A DNA stretch of 64,000 bases from Eublepharis macularius (GCF_028583425.1 NC_072798.1:16432501-16496500), one strand, 5' to 3'; shown: positions 43,220 through 53,565, counted from the stretch's first letter. Made by a program: numbers and translations. The notes: generated from the sequence alone by a model not told the origin.

Positions 43220-43225
43220 AATAAA
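43220..43225 (+). terminator. Polyadenylation signal AATAAA
   Basis: GGGAATAAAGCC, 65 bases after the stop of the 209-aa protein. Confidence 0.55.
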
Positions 43226-43418
43226 GCCAAGTTCATTAACCGCTTTTCCCGTGCAGCCCGTCCATGGGGGGCGGTGGCTGCTGGCCGGGGCGGCTTTCCC
43301 ATGCTCTCTACATGCAGGGGTTGAGGGAGCGGGGACTCGGAGGGGCCGCCTGGGACACCATAGGGGCGTAAAGGGCGAGTGTTTGGCCGGCCGAGCCCCC
43401 CATGGCCAGGCATGGCCC

Positions 43419-44809
43419 TCAGCGCGCAGCATGCCACAGGTGCTCCGCGACCCTGTCTCGCACAGCTCGGTCATGCTCCTGGGGCTCTGCCGGGGCGTCA
43501 GGAGAAAGGCGACCGGCGGGCGGCAGCCAGGGGTCCTCGCCTGGGCCCTCTGTGGCTGGCAAGGGGAGCTGCTGGCGCACGGCAATATTGTGCAGCATGA
43601 CACAGGCAGCCACGAGCTTGGCGACGGTGAACGGCTGCATGGCCAGGCGGCCGCCCGTGTGATGGAGGCATCTGAAGCGCATTTTCAGCTGACCGAAAGC
43701 ACGTTCGATCACCATCCTCGTGCGCCGGTGGGCCTGGTTGTAGTTGGCTCTGTCGGCGGGCTCATCCGCAGGGTATGGCGTCAGGAGGTAAGGCAGCAAT
43801 GGATAGCCACGGTCACCTGCAAGGGGAGGCGGAGTTAGGATCTCCCTTCCCATCCCCGTCCCCTCACAGCTCCCCCACCAACTCCTGACCTAGGAGCCAG
43901 CCTCTCCCCTCAGGCCATGATGACAGGAGCCTGTTCAGGCCGGAGGTGGTGAAGATCTGTGCGTCGTGGACGCTTCCCGGGAACTTGGCAACGAGGTCCG
44001 TGAAGATCCCCTGGTGGTCACAGGCTGCCTGGACATTGATACTGTAGAACCGGTGCCGATTCCTGTAGACCTGCGGCTCCTCTCTGGGAGCGCATATGGC
44101 CACATGCGTGCAGTCGACTGCTCCAATCACATTGGGGAAGCCTGCAAAGGAGGAGAAGCCAGCCCGGATGGGTGCCAACTCTGCCTCCGAGGTGGGAAAG
44201 TGGATGTGCTCGCGGATCCGACCAACTAGGGCGTCCAGGAAGGCATGCAGGCAGCGGCTGGCGGATGACTGGGAGACCTCCAAGGCCTCAGCCATGACTC
44301 CCTGGAAGGAGCCGGTCGCAAGGTAGCGGAGGGACAGCAGGACCCTCTGGAGGACGGGGATGCCCCGGGGAGCCGCAGCTTGCCCCTGAAGGGCGGGCGC
44401 GAGCTCCTCGCACAGAGCCTGTATGGCTGCCCTGTCCAGGCGGAAGCGGTCCAGGCAAGTCATGTCGCCCAGGAGCAGGGATGGCACCCTGGCCTGGAAC
44501 CGGCGGCGGCGTCTGAGGCGGCGCCGCCTGAGGGCCGCTCGGACAAACACGGCTGGCAGGAGGTGGCTGGTCCGGATGGCTGGGAGCCGCGGCGGCAGTG
44601 GCGGGCACCAGGCGGGGATGATCAAGGTCCTGCCTGGAAGGAACGCAGGTTGAGTTTCAGCACCCTGAACCCCCCCCCCCACGCACAGCAGCAGGCCTAC
44701 CGGTCTCAGCGGCCCGTTGCAAGTGGTGCTCAGGAGCAGGTCCTCTGTCCGCTGCATGGGCCGTCCCAGCCACCCTTCCCGGTCCTGCACCCCCTGTGCC
44801 CTCCTCCAT
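43419..44809 (-). CDS. PIF/Harbinger DDE transposase, 416 aa, three exons
   Basis: Cuts and joins the transposon DNA in the nucleus through an RNase-H-fold DDE active site. Exons, in transcription order: 44809-44701, 44633-43890, 43816-43419. The introns (67 and 73 bp) have GT/AG ends (CCG/GTAGGC...CCTTCCAG; CTAG/GTCAGG...CCTTGCAG), and the joined frame has no stop. The start at 44809 has a strong context (AAGATGG). An Arg-rich stretch (about 70-82) precedes the helical region (DRFRLDRAAIQALCEELAP). The active site shows D210 in NVIGAVDCTHVAI, D260 in AKFPGSVHDAQIF and E322 in RTRMVIERAFGQLKMRF. WLLGDRGYP spans the last splice junction. Length and motifs fit Harbinger transposases and the domesticated HARBI1. 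It works with the Myb-like protein encoded divergently 90 bp away. Exon 1 is the least certain part. No inactivating lesion is seen. Confidence 0.85.
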
Positions 44810-44898
44810 CTTGCCGAGGGGATGGGTGAGCACATGACTAGGTGGCTGGTTCCCACCACTTATCTCGGGGACCGGACATTCCAGCGGGCACTACCCCC
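44810..44898. promoter_or_regulatory. Divergent 89-bp spacer between transposase and Myb-like gene
   Basis: The two start codons face away from each other across 89 bp of GC-rich DNA without a TATA box. Transcription start sites may lie within the opposite gene's first exon, so this is a compact bidirectional control region by arrangement only. It contains CACATG at 44831-44836. Confidence 0.35.
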
Positions 44899-46441
44899 AT
44901 GTCTGCTGAGAGCACTAGTGGCGGCGGAAGCCAGCGCCAGGCAAACTGGACAGAGGCCGAGAGAGTGCTGCTTTTTGGGCTCGTGGTGGAGAATGCGGAG
45001 GTCGCCCTGAGCACGCACAGGGGCGCCTCGTCCCGGTCTCGACGACGGGCATTCTGGCAGATGGCAGCTGACAGGGTCTCGGCTGTGGGCAACGCGCCCC
45101 GCACTGCTCACTCGGCAATGAAGCGCTGGAATGATTCTTTCGGGCCCGCGCGCAAACGAGTGCGCCTCCTCATGTCTCAGGGGGTTCCTTATGAGCGGGC
45201 CCTTGACGAGGGGCTCCCAGGCCCAGAGGCGGTCATGCGAGCGGTCATCCCGGAGGCGGTGGTGGGCGGCCTGGGCGTTGAGGTCCTGCCCGGTTAGTAT
45301 TTGTGGATTCAGGGAGGCGAGGGGGGGGACGTATGGATCGTGGCACATGTGTGACAGGGCCTCTCCCGTGAGTAGGCACGGCCCCTGAGGGTCCAGACCC
45401 AAGCCAGGCGGAGGCAGAGGCAGCGGAGTCTGTGCCCCCCCTGGCAGAGAGCGGGGCCCAGGAACAGACAGCCCTTCCACCGCCACAGCAAGCCCCTGCT
45501 GCCAGCGACGAGGAGCCTCAACCGGGCCCGTCGGGGGGCATGGATCCGGAGCACGGTATGTATCTGTGGCCCTGCTGCTGGTGGGGCCAGGGACCGGCTC
45601 GGCCGCCGGCCTCGGCCACACATCCAAGGCCACTCATGGCGCCGACCGGTCTCAAGACGAGGGGTTGCGGCCGCAGTTGGAATGGGTGTGCTTGGCCTGG
45701 CTCGGTGGCCTGTGGCAGCCCATGTTGGGCCGCTGCTCTTCCCTCCCTGGGGCCTCTTCCCACCCATGTCTCGCTCCAGCAGGGACCATGCGCCTGGAGA
45801 TAGGCGGGGAGGTGATTGCCCAGCTGCGTGAGCTGCCACCCTCCCGGAGGACCTCTGCTGCCGGAGCGGCTCTCCTGCAGTCGCTCGGCTTCCCTGTGTC
45901 GGTGGAGGGTGAAGGTGGCCCTGGGACTCCGCCGGTTCAGGACACCTCATCGACAGAGCCGCTCGAGGAGCTGTCCCAGCCTGCAGCACCATCCCCTCCA
46001 GCCCCCCCGCCCCCGGGTGCCATGGGCCGTGTGCGGGAAGGACCTGGCTCCGCCTCTGAGGGGGAGGGGCCCATGGAGGGGATCCTTCCAGGCGCACGGG
46101 CTCGCGGCCCCCGCCCTGCCCAGCGGCTTCCCCCGACACTAGCCGCAATGTGGGCGGCGATCGAGAGGGAGCGGCTAGAGGTGCACGCTGCATGGGAGGA
46201 GGCGAACAACCGCGGCCGGGAGTTCATGGCTGCGGTACTGGAAGTGGGGGAAGGGGTCCGTGCCTCTCAAGTCCGTGCCGAAGCCCTGCTCGGGCGGCTC
46301 GTCGCCATCCTCGACCCTCCGGCCCCACCCGCTGCAGCAGCTCCACCCGCCCCAGAGGCACCCCTCCCTCGGGCCCAGTTGCGTGCGAGAGGCCGGGCCC
46401 GTGGACGGCCAAGGGGGTCCGGCCGCCGGCCTCGCCGGTGA
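44899..46441 (+). CDS. Harbinger Myb/SANT-like DNA-binding protein, 410 aa, three exons
   Basis: In studied Harbingers this partner binds subterminal repeats and carries the transposase to the nucleus and DNA. Exons are 44899-45292, 45376-45555 and 45783-46441; donors CCCG/GTTAGT and CACG/GTATGT, acceptors GTGAGTAG and CTCCAGCAG. The start is the only in-frame ATG, since a stop lies upstream at 44839. Residues 17-85 form a SANT/Myb-like trihelix with W17, W53 and W77 (NWTEAERVLL, AFWQMAADRV, AMKRWNDSF). The middle is Pro/Gln/acidic-rich. About residues 310-370 are helical and coiled-coil-like (MWAAIERERLEVHAAWEEAN). The tail has an AT-hook-like RGRPRGSGRRPRR. The third exon has tandem acceptors (CAGCAG), allowing one extra Ala. 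AATAAA follows at 46548. Open throughout. Confidence 0.75.
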
Positions 46442-46547
46442 CCGCCGCTGCCGCCTTGGGGGTGGGGTGGGGTGTTTTGCTGCACAGACGGCTCTCCTAC
46501 ACGCCTCCCCTTCCTCACGTCTGCTGGGGGAGGTGGGATGATATAAT

Positions 46548-46553
46548 AATAAA
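46548..46553 (+). terminator. Polyadenylation signal AATAAA of the Myb-like gene
   Basis: AATAATAAAGG at 46545-46555, followed by a GTGTCTGTGTTCTTTGCC downstream element at about 46571: a well-formed 3' end 107 bases after the stop codon. Confidence 0.75.
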
Positions 46554-47185
46554 GGCTGATTTCTGTGCAATGGGTGTCTGTGTTCTTTGCCTTGGGATGG
46601 GGACGAGGGGGCAGGCCCGCTGTGTCTGCCTCTTGGTGGCGGCCTCAGGCCAGCCCTCCCCTTCGGCGCCACTGGGGGGCTGTCCCCTGCTGCCAGAGAC
46701 TGGCTGCTGCCCTGGATTCCTCATGGCAGGGCGCCTGCCAGTCCCATGCCAACCTCTCTGGACGCGGCCGCCAGGGACTTGGTGCTACATTGGGCAAACG
46801 GGGGAAAGGCTTCTCAGACTACGCCCACCCCTCTCCTTCCCGACTGCGAGCCCCGCCCGACACACGAGCCGAGGCAGTCTGCCAGCATGGGCGCGGTTTG
46901 CCTGCTGCTCTGGGGCCTGGCCGGGATCGCGTGCTGCCCATAGGCTGCGCCTTTCCTGGCCCCTCCCCCTGACGCTTGTCAGGAACAGCGCCCTTTGGCT
47001 GCGCCTGGCGGCGGCCGTAGATCAGACCCGCCCACAACACTTTCTGGTTCTCCAAAATTGCATCTCTGCGCCGCTGCAGGCGCCGCTGCGGCCACACTTT
47101 GCTGGCACAGGATCCGGCCCGGCGGCGCCGCCACACCACCAGTGCAGCCGCGTCGGCGTTGGGGCCGGCCATAGGATTGCGCTGT
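46554..47185. other. GC-rich right subterminal region of the Harbinger
   Basis: No supported gene. The last about 130 bp contain GGCGCCGCTGCGGCC and CGGCGGCGCCGCC words. The left subterminal DNA (39240-39360) is similarly rich in GCCGGCGGGC- and GGCGGCGC-type words, so these may be binding-site clusters. Confidence 0.4.
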
Positions 47186-48000
47186 AAATTTTAATCTCTC
47201 CAAAATTTCCTTTTCCACTACTACTATCTTCTATTTATTTTTCCCAGATTTATCTTCTTAGAAATCAAAACCACAAATCTTCAAATCGTTTTTCCTCGTT
47301 TCACATAGAAAGTCAATAAGGGGATTCCAATTAGCCAAAAAAGTAGACAAAGGTTTATCTCTGATCAAGGCTGTAAATTTAGCCATCTCCGCTAACTCCG
47401 TCATTTTCATAATCCAGTCCTCGATTGAAAGCAATTCTGTACTTTTCCATTTTTGCATGTACAAAAGCCTAGCTGCTATAATCATATATAAAAATAAAAT
47501 ACCATGCTGTTTTTCCACCTGTTTGTCCATTAATCCCATCAAAAAGGCTTCTGGTTTAATACAAACATTTTTTGTATTATCATATGAATTTGAGTTCAAT
47601 TTTTTTTAGCTTTACAGCAAGTCCACCAAAGATGATAAAATGTTCCTTCTTGTTTCTCACATTTCCAACATTTGTTTGACATACCTTTACTCATGTTTGC
47701 TAGTTTATCAGGAGACATATACCACCAATACATCATTTTATAGAAATTTTAAGTGTGGAACTCAAAGTGAATTTAAGCCCCTTTATCCACATGTTTTCCC
47801 ACTGAGCCATCATTATGGTATACCCAAAATTTTTAGCCCTTTTTGCCATACAATCTTTCACATATGCTTCTTCTGTTTCAAATTTCAATAACATCTTATA
47901 CATTTTGGAAACAACATGTACATCATTTGAACAAAGCTCTTTTTCAAATTCAGTCTTTTCATGTTCAAAGCCCCATAGTTTTGTGTCTAATTTTTAAAAA
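47186..48000 (-). pseudogene. L1 LINE ORF2 C-terminal fragment, frameshifted
   Basis: On the minus strand, from about 47960 to 47600, the frame includes [20 protein letters not shown] and a zinc-knuckle [18 protein letters not shown]. It then stops (TGA near 47600). From 47599 a second frame continues with FLYMIIAARLLYMQKWKST and DWIMKMTELAEMAKFTALIR to a stop at 47258. This is the C-terminal region of L1-clade ORF2 proteins as found in squamates. At least one frameshift makes it non-functional. Its 3' UTR is displaced beyond the Harbinger insertion (38955-39156). Confidence 0.85.
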
Positions 48001-48700
48001 GTGCATACTTCTACACTAGATCTGGGGGTAGGAACCTGTGTTCCTTTTCCTGTTTCGCTGCACCTGGAGAAGGGAGAAAGTTAGAGACAGAAAAGAGAAT
48101 TGAACATTGGAGTAATGTCGCCGAACAGGCCAGTCCTTGGTCTGCAAAGATTAAGGAACACCAGTGTAGCCTAAGTAGTGTGTTATAAAATAGTCCATAA
48201 CCAGGTTTACTACAGAACTTTTTTTATAACTTTCAGAAGTGAAACACTCTCATACCTTTGCAATGACAGAATGTCAGCACGTGGTTTTTTATTACAGATA
48301 GACAAGCTTCAACAACTTGGCTGAGAAACCCATTTTTCTTCCTGCTGTTCATGCAAAGTCCAGACCAGCTCCCTGAGAAGAAAAAAACACAAAATTGGAG
48401 CTCTCCTTCTGCCCCCTTCACACTTGCCTCACACATTTTGGCCAAACATCACAAGGGCTGCTATTACAATTGGCAGCCCTGTGTGGGACACACGTCAGCC
48501 CCTGTGGTGCTCTGGAAGTACATTTCTAGTGCCACACTGTCCTCATGTGGGGCTTTACCTTCTCAAGCTGAGTCTTTGCGACAAAATAAACCCATCTACT
48601 GACTCCACAAACTCAGCCTAGATATCACCCCTCCCCAACATGGTGATTCTCTGGATGTAGTGAAAATGTCATGAGGGACGTGGCTGTTAGTGAACATACA
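48001..48700. other. Unassigned non-coding stretch
   Basis: No gene or recognised repeat. Confidence 0.4.
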
Positions 48701-48704
48701 AACA

Positions 48705-48912
48705 AGTTTACATGTGAAACTCTCTTATACTGAGCCAGACCATTGGTCCATCAAAGTCAGTATTGTCTACTCAGATTGGCAGTGGGTCTCCAAGGTCTCA
48801 GATAGAGATCTTTCACAACACCTACAACCTGATTCTTTTAACTGGATTTGCCAGGGATTGAACTCGGGACCTTCAACATGTCAAGCAAATCCTCTACCAC
48901 TAAGCCACGGGC
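48705..48912 (-). repeat. tRNA-derived squamate SINE, full-length
   Basis: Antisense from ACATGTGAAACTCTCTTATA through GGGATTGAACTCGGGACC (B box) to TCTACCACTAAGCCACGGG (A box). Confidence 0.85.
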
Positions 48913-48944
48913 CCTCCCCATGATGGAGGAGGTTGTTGTCTGGA

Positions 48945-49095
48945 TGAGAGGCAGTGTGGTTAGATTGTTCCTCTGGGATGTGGAAGACCCAAGTTCAATA
49001 TCCTCAATCTGTTGTGGATCTAGCCGGGTGACCTTGGGCCAGTTATTCTCTCTCAGCCTAACCCACCTCACAGGATCGTTGTGATGGTAAGGAGC
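48945..49095 (+). repeat. CORE-SINE-like tRNA-derived SINE, 5' part
   Basis: GAGGCAGTGTGGTTAGATTG, then CCCAAGTTCAATATCC, then GGGTGACCTTGGGCCAGTTA and CCTCACAGGATCGTTGTGAT. The matching 3' part may be 49785-49895. Confidence 0.7.
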
Positions 49096-49149
49096 CCTGC
49101 CTTACTCAGATATGGTGGGATAAAAATGTACTAGACAGAGAATACAGTG

Positions 49150-49560
49150 TGTGGGGTGTGTCTCAGAGGCAGAGCATTTGGTTTGTGTGCAGAAGACTGC
49201 CGCTTCAACCCCATTCCCTGGAACCTCCAGTTAATGGGGTCAGAGAGCAGAACCACAAGTGACAAAAGGCACAGATTGGACACTTGTCAGCTTCCCTCAA
49301 GTTTTGATGGGAAATGTAGGCAGCTTGGCGGAATGTTGGACAAGTGACAGTTGAAAAGTCCATTGGACAGCAGTCAGAGAGCCAAGCTGCAAGACTAGGA
49401 TGCCTACATTTCCCATCAAAACTTGAGGGAAGCAGACAAGTGTCCAATCTGTGCCTTTTGTCACTTGTGGTTCTGCTCAGAGAGTAGATGATGTGAAAGA
49501 ATCCTGTCACATTCTGCCAACGTGCCTCAGCATAAGGCAGCTCCATGTAATCCTGTGGCC
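49150..49560 (+). repeat. tRNA-derived squamate SINE split by a MITE
   Basis: GTCTCAGAGGCAGAGCATTTG and CCAGTTAATGGGGTCAGAG precede the MITE. TAGATGATGTGAAAGAATCC and AGCATAAGGCAGCTCCATGT follow it. Confidence 0.8.
49248..49476. mobile_element. 229-bp palindromic hAT MITE, copy 2
   Basis: Exact 8-bp duplication TCAGAGAG at 49240-49247 and 49477-49484. Ends CAGAACCACAAGTGAC and GTCACTTGTGGTTCTGC. Same length and about 90 percent identity with 9004-9232. Confidence 0.95.
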
Positions 49561-49784
49561 TCTTGATCATATCTCACGAGAAAGTCCACTGCTGACCAGT
49601 GCTTGGAGACTGCAGAGGAATGGAAGTGCAAGATAGCCATGCTATGCTGTCATTGAAAAAGAGATTGCTGCAGAGGCCTGGGCGTCATTGCAGTCAATCT
49701 CCCATTTCTTGCTAGGAGAAATACTCGGAGGTAGCAGCCACGCTGTCTAGTTGCTTTGACATCTACAGGCACCTTCGGTGGTGG

Positions 49785-49895
49785 CTGTGAGGCTAAAATG
49801 GAGAAGAAGAGAACAGTGCGAGCCACTTGGGGCCCCCATTGGGAAGAAAAGTGGGGTACAAACCTCTAAATAAAATAAATACATAAATCTTAAAG
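49785..49895 (+). repeat. CORE-SINE-like 3' part
   Basis: GAGCCACTTGGGGCCCCCAT, GGGAAGAAAAGTGGGGTACAA and an AAATAAAATAAATA tail. Confidence 0.65.
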
Positions 49896-50090
49896 GACAA
49901 GAGAACCACATTATTTATTTATTTATTTTATTCAATTTATATTCCGCCTTTCCCGCATCAGCAGGCTCAGGGTGGATCCTACTCCTTCCAATGTCTCACT
50001 TATAGGGAAATGGGAGGCCCCCAAGACCCACTCCAGAGATCTTTGGGGCAATTAGAGAGCTATCTTCCCCTAAATTCGCCAAACCCTGCA
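49896..50090. repeat. (TTTA)n followed by an antisense LINE/SINE tail
   Basis: ATTTATTTATTTATTTTATT then ATATTCCGCCTTTCC and GGCTCAGGGTGGATCC, the antisense of a CR1/L2-type tail. Confidence 0.55.
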
Positions 50091-50098
50091 CCTCCAGT

Positions 50099-50320
50099 TA
50101 GAGTTGCCAACTTCCAGGTTGTGGCTGGAGATCTCCCGGAATTACAATTGATCTCCAGGTCACAGAGATTAGTTCTCGTGGGAAAAATGACTGCTGTGGA
50201 GGGTGGACTGTATGGAATTATACCCCGCTGATGTCCCTCCTCTCCTCAAATGCTGCCCTCTCCAAGCTCCACCCCTCCCCAAATCTCCAGGAATTTCCCA
50301 TCTTGGAGCTGGCAACCTTA
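50099..50320 (+). mobile_element. TAGGGTTGCC-family hAT MITE
   Basis: Ends TAGAGTTGCCAAC and GCTGGCAACCTTA. Flanks CCTCCAGT and CTTGCAGT match at 6 of 8. Confidence 0.8.
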
Positions 50321-50411
50321 CTTGCAGTTGATCAAAAGTGTCCCAGGCTTCATTGGCATTCCAAGTGTGACTTAATACTCATCCAGCGTGATGTGCCAAA
50401 TCCACTTGAAA

Positions 50412-50482
50412 AGACAGAGACAGAGACAGAGACAGAGACAGAGACAGAGACAGAGACAGAGACAGAGACAGAGAGACAGAGA
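50412..50482. repeat. (GACAGA)n microsatellite
   Basis: About eleven hexamer units with one interruption near 50471. Confidence 0.95.
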
Positions 50483-50900
50483 GTTAGAACTATTGAAGTT
50501 GGGTTGGCTTTGATACTCCCCTCAGTTAATGAAGGCAGCGCAGCGTTCACAAATGCTGAGTTTATCATTAAATAAGGCCAGTTGGAGCCTCAAGAGGGAA
50601 GTGTGCGGGAACTATGAGCAATTAAGACAGTTTCCCTCCCATTAGAATAAGGCGATGCTGCCGAGATGCAGCAGGGCTAAAGAATAACTCCTTCTTCCAC
50701 CTAGCCGCGGAGCTCAGGAATCTGGTCTTATAGTTCAGGTCTAGGCAAGCAGGAAGCAACATGATGCAGGAAAGGAATATTTTTATTTTTCCTTCTGTGT
50801 GCTGGGAGAATTAGAGATCGAAATAATACCCAATTTCAGTCTTCTATTTGTTTCTAAATTATCCGGTGCAAACTACCTTGTTGGAGCTTGTTTCTGCGAA
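50483..50900. other. Unassigned non-coding stretch
   Basis: No gene or recognised repeat. Confidence 0.4.
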
Positions 50901-51130
50901 TAACAACAACAACAACAACTGTGCTTATATACCGCTTTTCTAGACACATTAGCGCCTCACCCAGAGTGGTGAACAAGTTAGTGTTATTATTATCCCCACA
51001 ATACAGCTGGGGCTGAAGAGTGGCTGATCCAAGGCCGTCTACAGAGCTCATGGCAGTAGTGGGATTCGAACCAGTAGAGTGCTGTGCTGATTTGCAGCTG
51101 AACCACTTAACCACTGTGCTACAGCAGCTA
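50901..51130 (-). repeat. CORE-SINE-like tRNA-derived SINE
   Basis: (AAC)n tail, TTATATACCGCTTTTCTAG, CAGTAGTGGGATTCGAACC and CCACTTAACCACTGTGCTAC in antisense order. Confidence 0.8.
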
Positions 51131-51163
51131 GATGCAGAATAGCTTTTACACACTAGTGACTAA

Positions 51164-51380
51164 TAGTTGCCAACCTCCAGGTGGGTGCTGGAAACATCCC
51201 AGAATTACAACTGCTGTCCAGATTACAGAGACCAGTTCCTTGGAGGAAATGGCTGCTTTGGAGGGTGGACGCTACTCCACTGAAGGTACTCCCCTCCCCA
51301 AACCCTGTCTTCCCCAGCTCCACGCCCCCCCCCCCGCCCCAAATCTCCATGTATTTCCCAACCAGGAGTTGACAACCCTA
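51164..51380 (+). mobile_element. TAGGGTTGCC-family hAT MITE
   Basis: TAGTTGCCAACCTCCAGGTG through GGAGTTGACAACCCTA. No clear duplication. Confidence 0.75.
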
Positions 51381-51869
51381 TCCCTATTAAATCCATGAAC
51401 CGGGATTCTCGGGATCAAACTATCTGAAGCACTGAAAGATACATAGATAGATCTCCAGCCACATGTTTTATTACTAATAAGAGTCACAGTGTTCTCCAGT
51501 ACGGGCCATGGCTGTGGTCTGTGTGGGAAGTTTAAAAAATATATTTATTATATTGCGGGAAACATACAGGCAAAATGCCAACAAACTGTATGCTTCTTCT
51601 AATGGCATAGACAGCTGGTCTCTGGAACCTTTTGAGGTCAGAGAAATGGCACAGGGGGGTGGAGAGAATCCCTTCCTCCCAAGTTCAGGCTCCCATCCAT
51701 CAAGACTGCTACTTAGCATTATAGACATGCTGGAAATTTGTTTTTCTAGCATTTTATTTTGTCTCACTCTCTGTAATCTGTTTTGCACATCACAGATTCA
51801 TGAAGGAGCTGCATATAATACCCACTTTCACCAAACATTTATGAGTTTATCAAACCCCTTGAGAAAGAT
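51381..51869. other. Unassigned non-coding stretch
   Basis: No gene or recognised repeat. Confidence 0.4.
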
Positions 51870-52292
51870 AGTAGAGAGTCCAGTAGCAACTTTAAGACTA
51901 ACCAACTTTATTGTCGCATAAGCTTTCGAGAACCACCGCATATCTGACGAATCTGACGAAGAGAGCTGTGGTTCTCGAAAGCTTATGCGACAATAAAGTT
52001 GGTCAGTCTTAAAGGTGCTACTGGACTCTACTATTTTGCAACTACAGACTAAGATGGCTAACTCCTCTGGACCATTGAGAAAGGTAATTTATGCATTTCT
52101 GCAATCTTCGAGAACCACCGCATATCTGACGAATCTGACGAAGAGAGCTGTGGTTCTCGAAAGCTTATGCCACAATAAAGTTGGTTAGTCTTAAAGGTGC
52201 TACTGGACTCTTTACTATTTTGCAACTACAGACTAAGACGGCTAACTCCTCTGGACCATTGAGAAAGGTAATTTATGCATTTCTGCAATCTT
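51870..52292. repeat. Foldback family F with a 182-bp tandem duplication
   Basis: The unit starting CGAGAACCACCGCATATCTG occurs at 51927 and 52109 and includes GGCTAACTCCTCTGGACCATTG plus AAAGGTAATTTATGCATTTC flank. The copies differ at only a few bases and by a TT insertion. Confidence 0.9.
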
Positions 52293-52798
52293 TCAAGATC
52301 ATCATGAATGATAAATGTATGTCTGTACTTTCCAAGCTTATCAAAGAATAACCCATTCAACCAAGTTAGTTCCAACTTTTCCTCGATTCCTGCTCTTTCT
52401 GCTCCCTACCCCCCACAAATAGGAAGAGATCACAGAGGAAGGGTCCCAAAGTCCTGGTCCCAACAAGCCCCATCTCTGCCTGCCCTCCAGATTCAACAAA
52501 GGAACCTTTCAGAGCTCCAGTGGAGCGGACAGTTAGTGCTATTGTAAGGTCATTTATGCATCGTGTCTGACAAGCACAGCTATCTTCCCAGTTCTGTCCC
52601 CACAATATCTCCATTCATGGCACACTTAGGAAAGGGACTGACAGGCAGGTTAGCCACTATAAGGCCTCTAAGGGGAGGACGGTTGTTGTTGCTGTTTCTA
52701 AATCCATTTAAAAAGAACAGACTGATTATTTTTCTTCAGATTCGTTTAAAATAATTATATACCTCTTTTCTTAAAAAACCAGACTCAAAGAGGCCGGC
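52293..52798. other. Unassigned non-coding stretch
   Basis: No gene or recognised repeat. Confidence 0.4.
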
Positions 52799-52806
52799 CT
52801 TTTGTG

Positions 52807-52915
52807 TAGGGTTGTCAGCTATGGATTGGGAAATTCCTGGGAGATTGGGGGGGGGGGAGAGATCTGCTGTAATTCTGGGAGATCTCCAGCCACCACCTGG
52901 AGGCTGGCAATCCTA
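52807..52915 (-). mobile_element. TAGGGTTGCC-family hAT MITE, internally deleted (109 bp)
   Basis: 8-bp duplication CTTTTGTG (52799-52806) and CTTTCGTG (52916-52923). Ends TAGGGTTGTCAGC and GCTGGCAATCCTA. Confidence 0.9.
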
Positions 52916-52923
52916 CTTTCGTG

Positions 52924-53338
52924 ATCTACATGTAAGGCAAGGGAAATGGAAAGACTAAAAATGTATTCCATGTTCAACAACAGGGAACAGTAAGGCTTTC
53001 ATTTTTCAAAACAGTGGACTGCTACTAAAACCCATGATCCTGTAAGACTGGTGTGGAATGTCTCAGCATATATCCATTCTAGTCCTTTTTCAGTTCTTGT
53101 CTGTCTTTCAGCCATTGATCCATTATAATGACCTGTAGAAATAAATGATGTAGTTTGGTATGTATATATTGTCTTGGGGCTGAGGTAGCAAACCCTTTGC
53201 CACAGATTGATGGAGCAGATGTGGTTGCATTAATGGTCTTTATGAAACAGTTTGTAGCCCAGTTTCAGGACTGAAACCTCATAAAGGGCCTAAATCTGGA
53301 GAACAAAAAGGGCATGGGACATAGTGAAACTGAGTAAT
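52924..53338. other. Unassigned non-coding stretch
   Basis: No gene or recognised repeat. Confidence 0.4.
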
Positions 53339-53565
53339 AATATTCGATTTATATACCGCCCTTCAGGACAACTTAATGCCACACTCAGAGCGGTTTACAA
53401 AGTGTGTCATTATTATCCTCATGACAATCACTCTGTGAGGTGGGTAGGGATGAGAGAGCTCTGAGGGAGCTGTGAGTGACCCAAGGTCACCCAGCTGGCT
53501 TCAAACGGAGGAATCAAACCCGGTTCTCCAGATTAGAGTCCTGCCGCTCTTAACCACGATATCAG
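53339..53565 (-). repeat. CORE-SINE-like tRNA-derived SINE
   Basis: ATATACCGCCCTTCAGGACA, CAGAGCGGTTTACAAAGTG, CCCAAGGTCACCCAGCTGGC, AATCAAACCCGGTTCTCC and CTCTTAACCACGATATCAG. Confidence 0.85.

Larger units (their letters stand above)
39157..47185. mobile_element. Large PIF/Harbinger transposon with multi-gene capacity, about 8.03 kb
   Basis: The left end GGCAGCCCAATCCTA and the right end (read inward) ACAGCGCAATCCTA form imperfect terminal inverted repeats. The element is sharply GC-rich compared with its surroundings. It encodes a Harbinger DDE transposase (minus) and a divergent Myb/SANT protein (plus), the defining PIF/Harbinger pair, plus two further spliced units. A foldback F copy at 40806-40932 is nested in it. 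I could not read a clean 3-bp target duplication; the terminal bases may have mutated. Most PIF/Harbinger elements are about 3-6 kb, so this is long. Confidence 0.85.

Noticed and set aside
45309-46193. 294-codon reverse-strand frame
   Set aside because: It lies antisense to the Myb-like gene, whose frame has a recognisable domain and proper splice sites.
50412-50482. CRISPR-like regular repeat
   Set aside because: Simple hexamer microsatellite without spacers.
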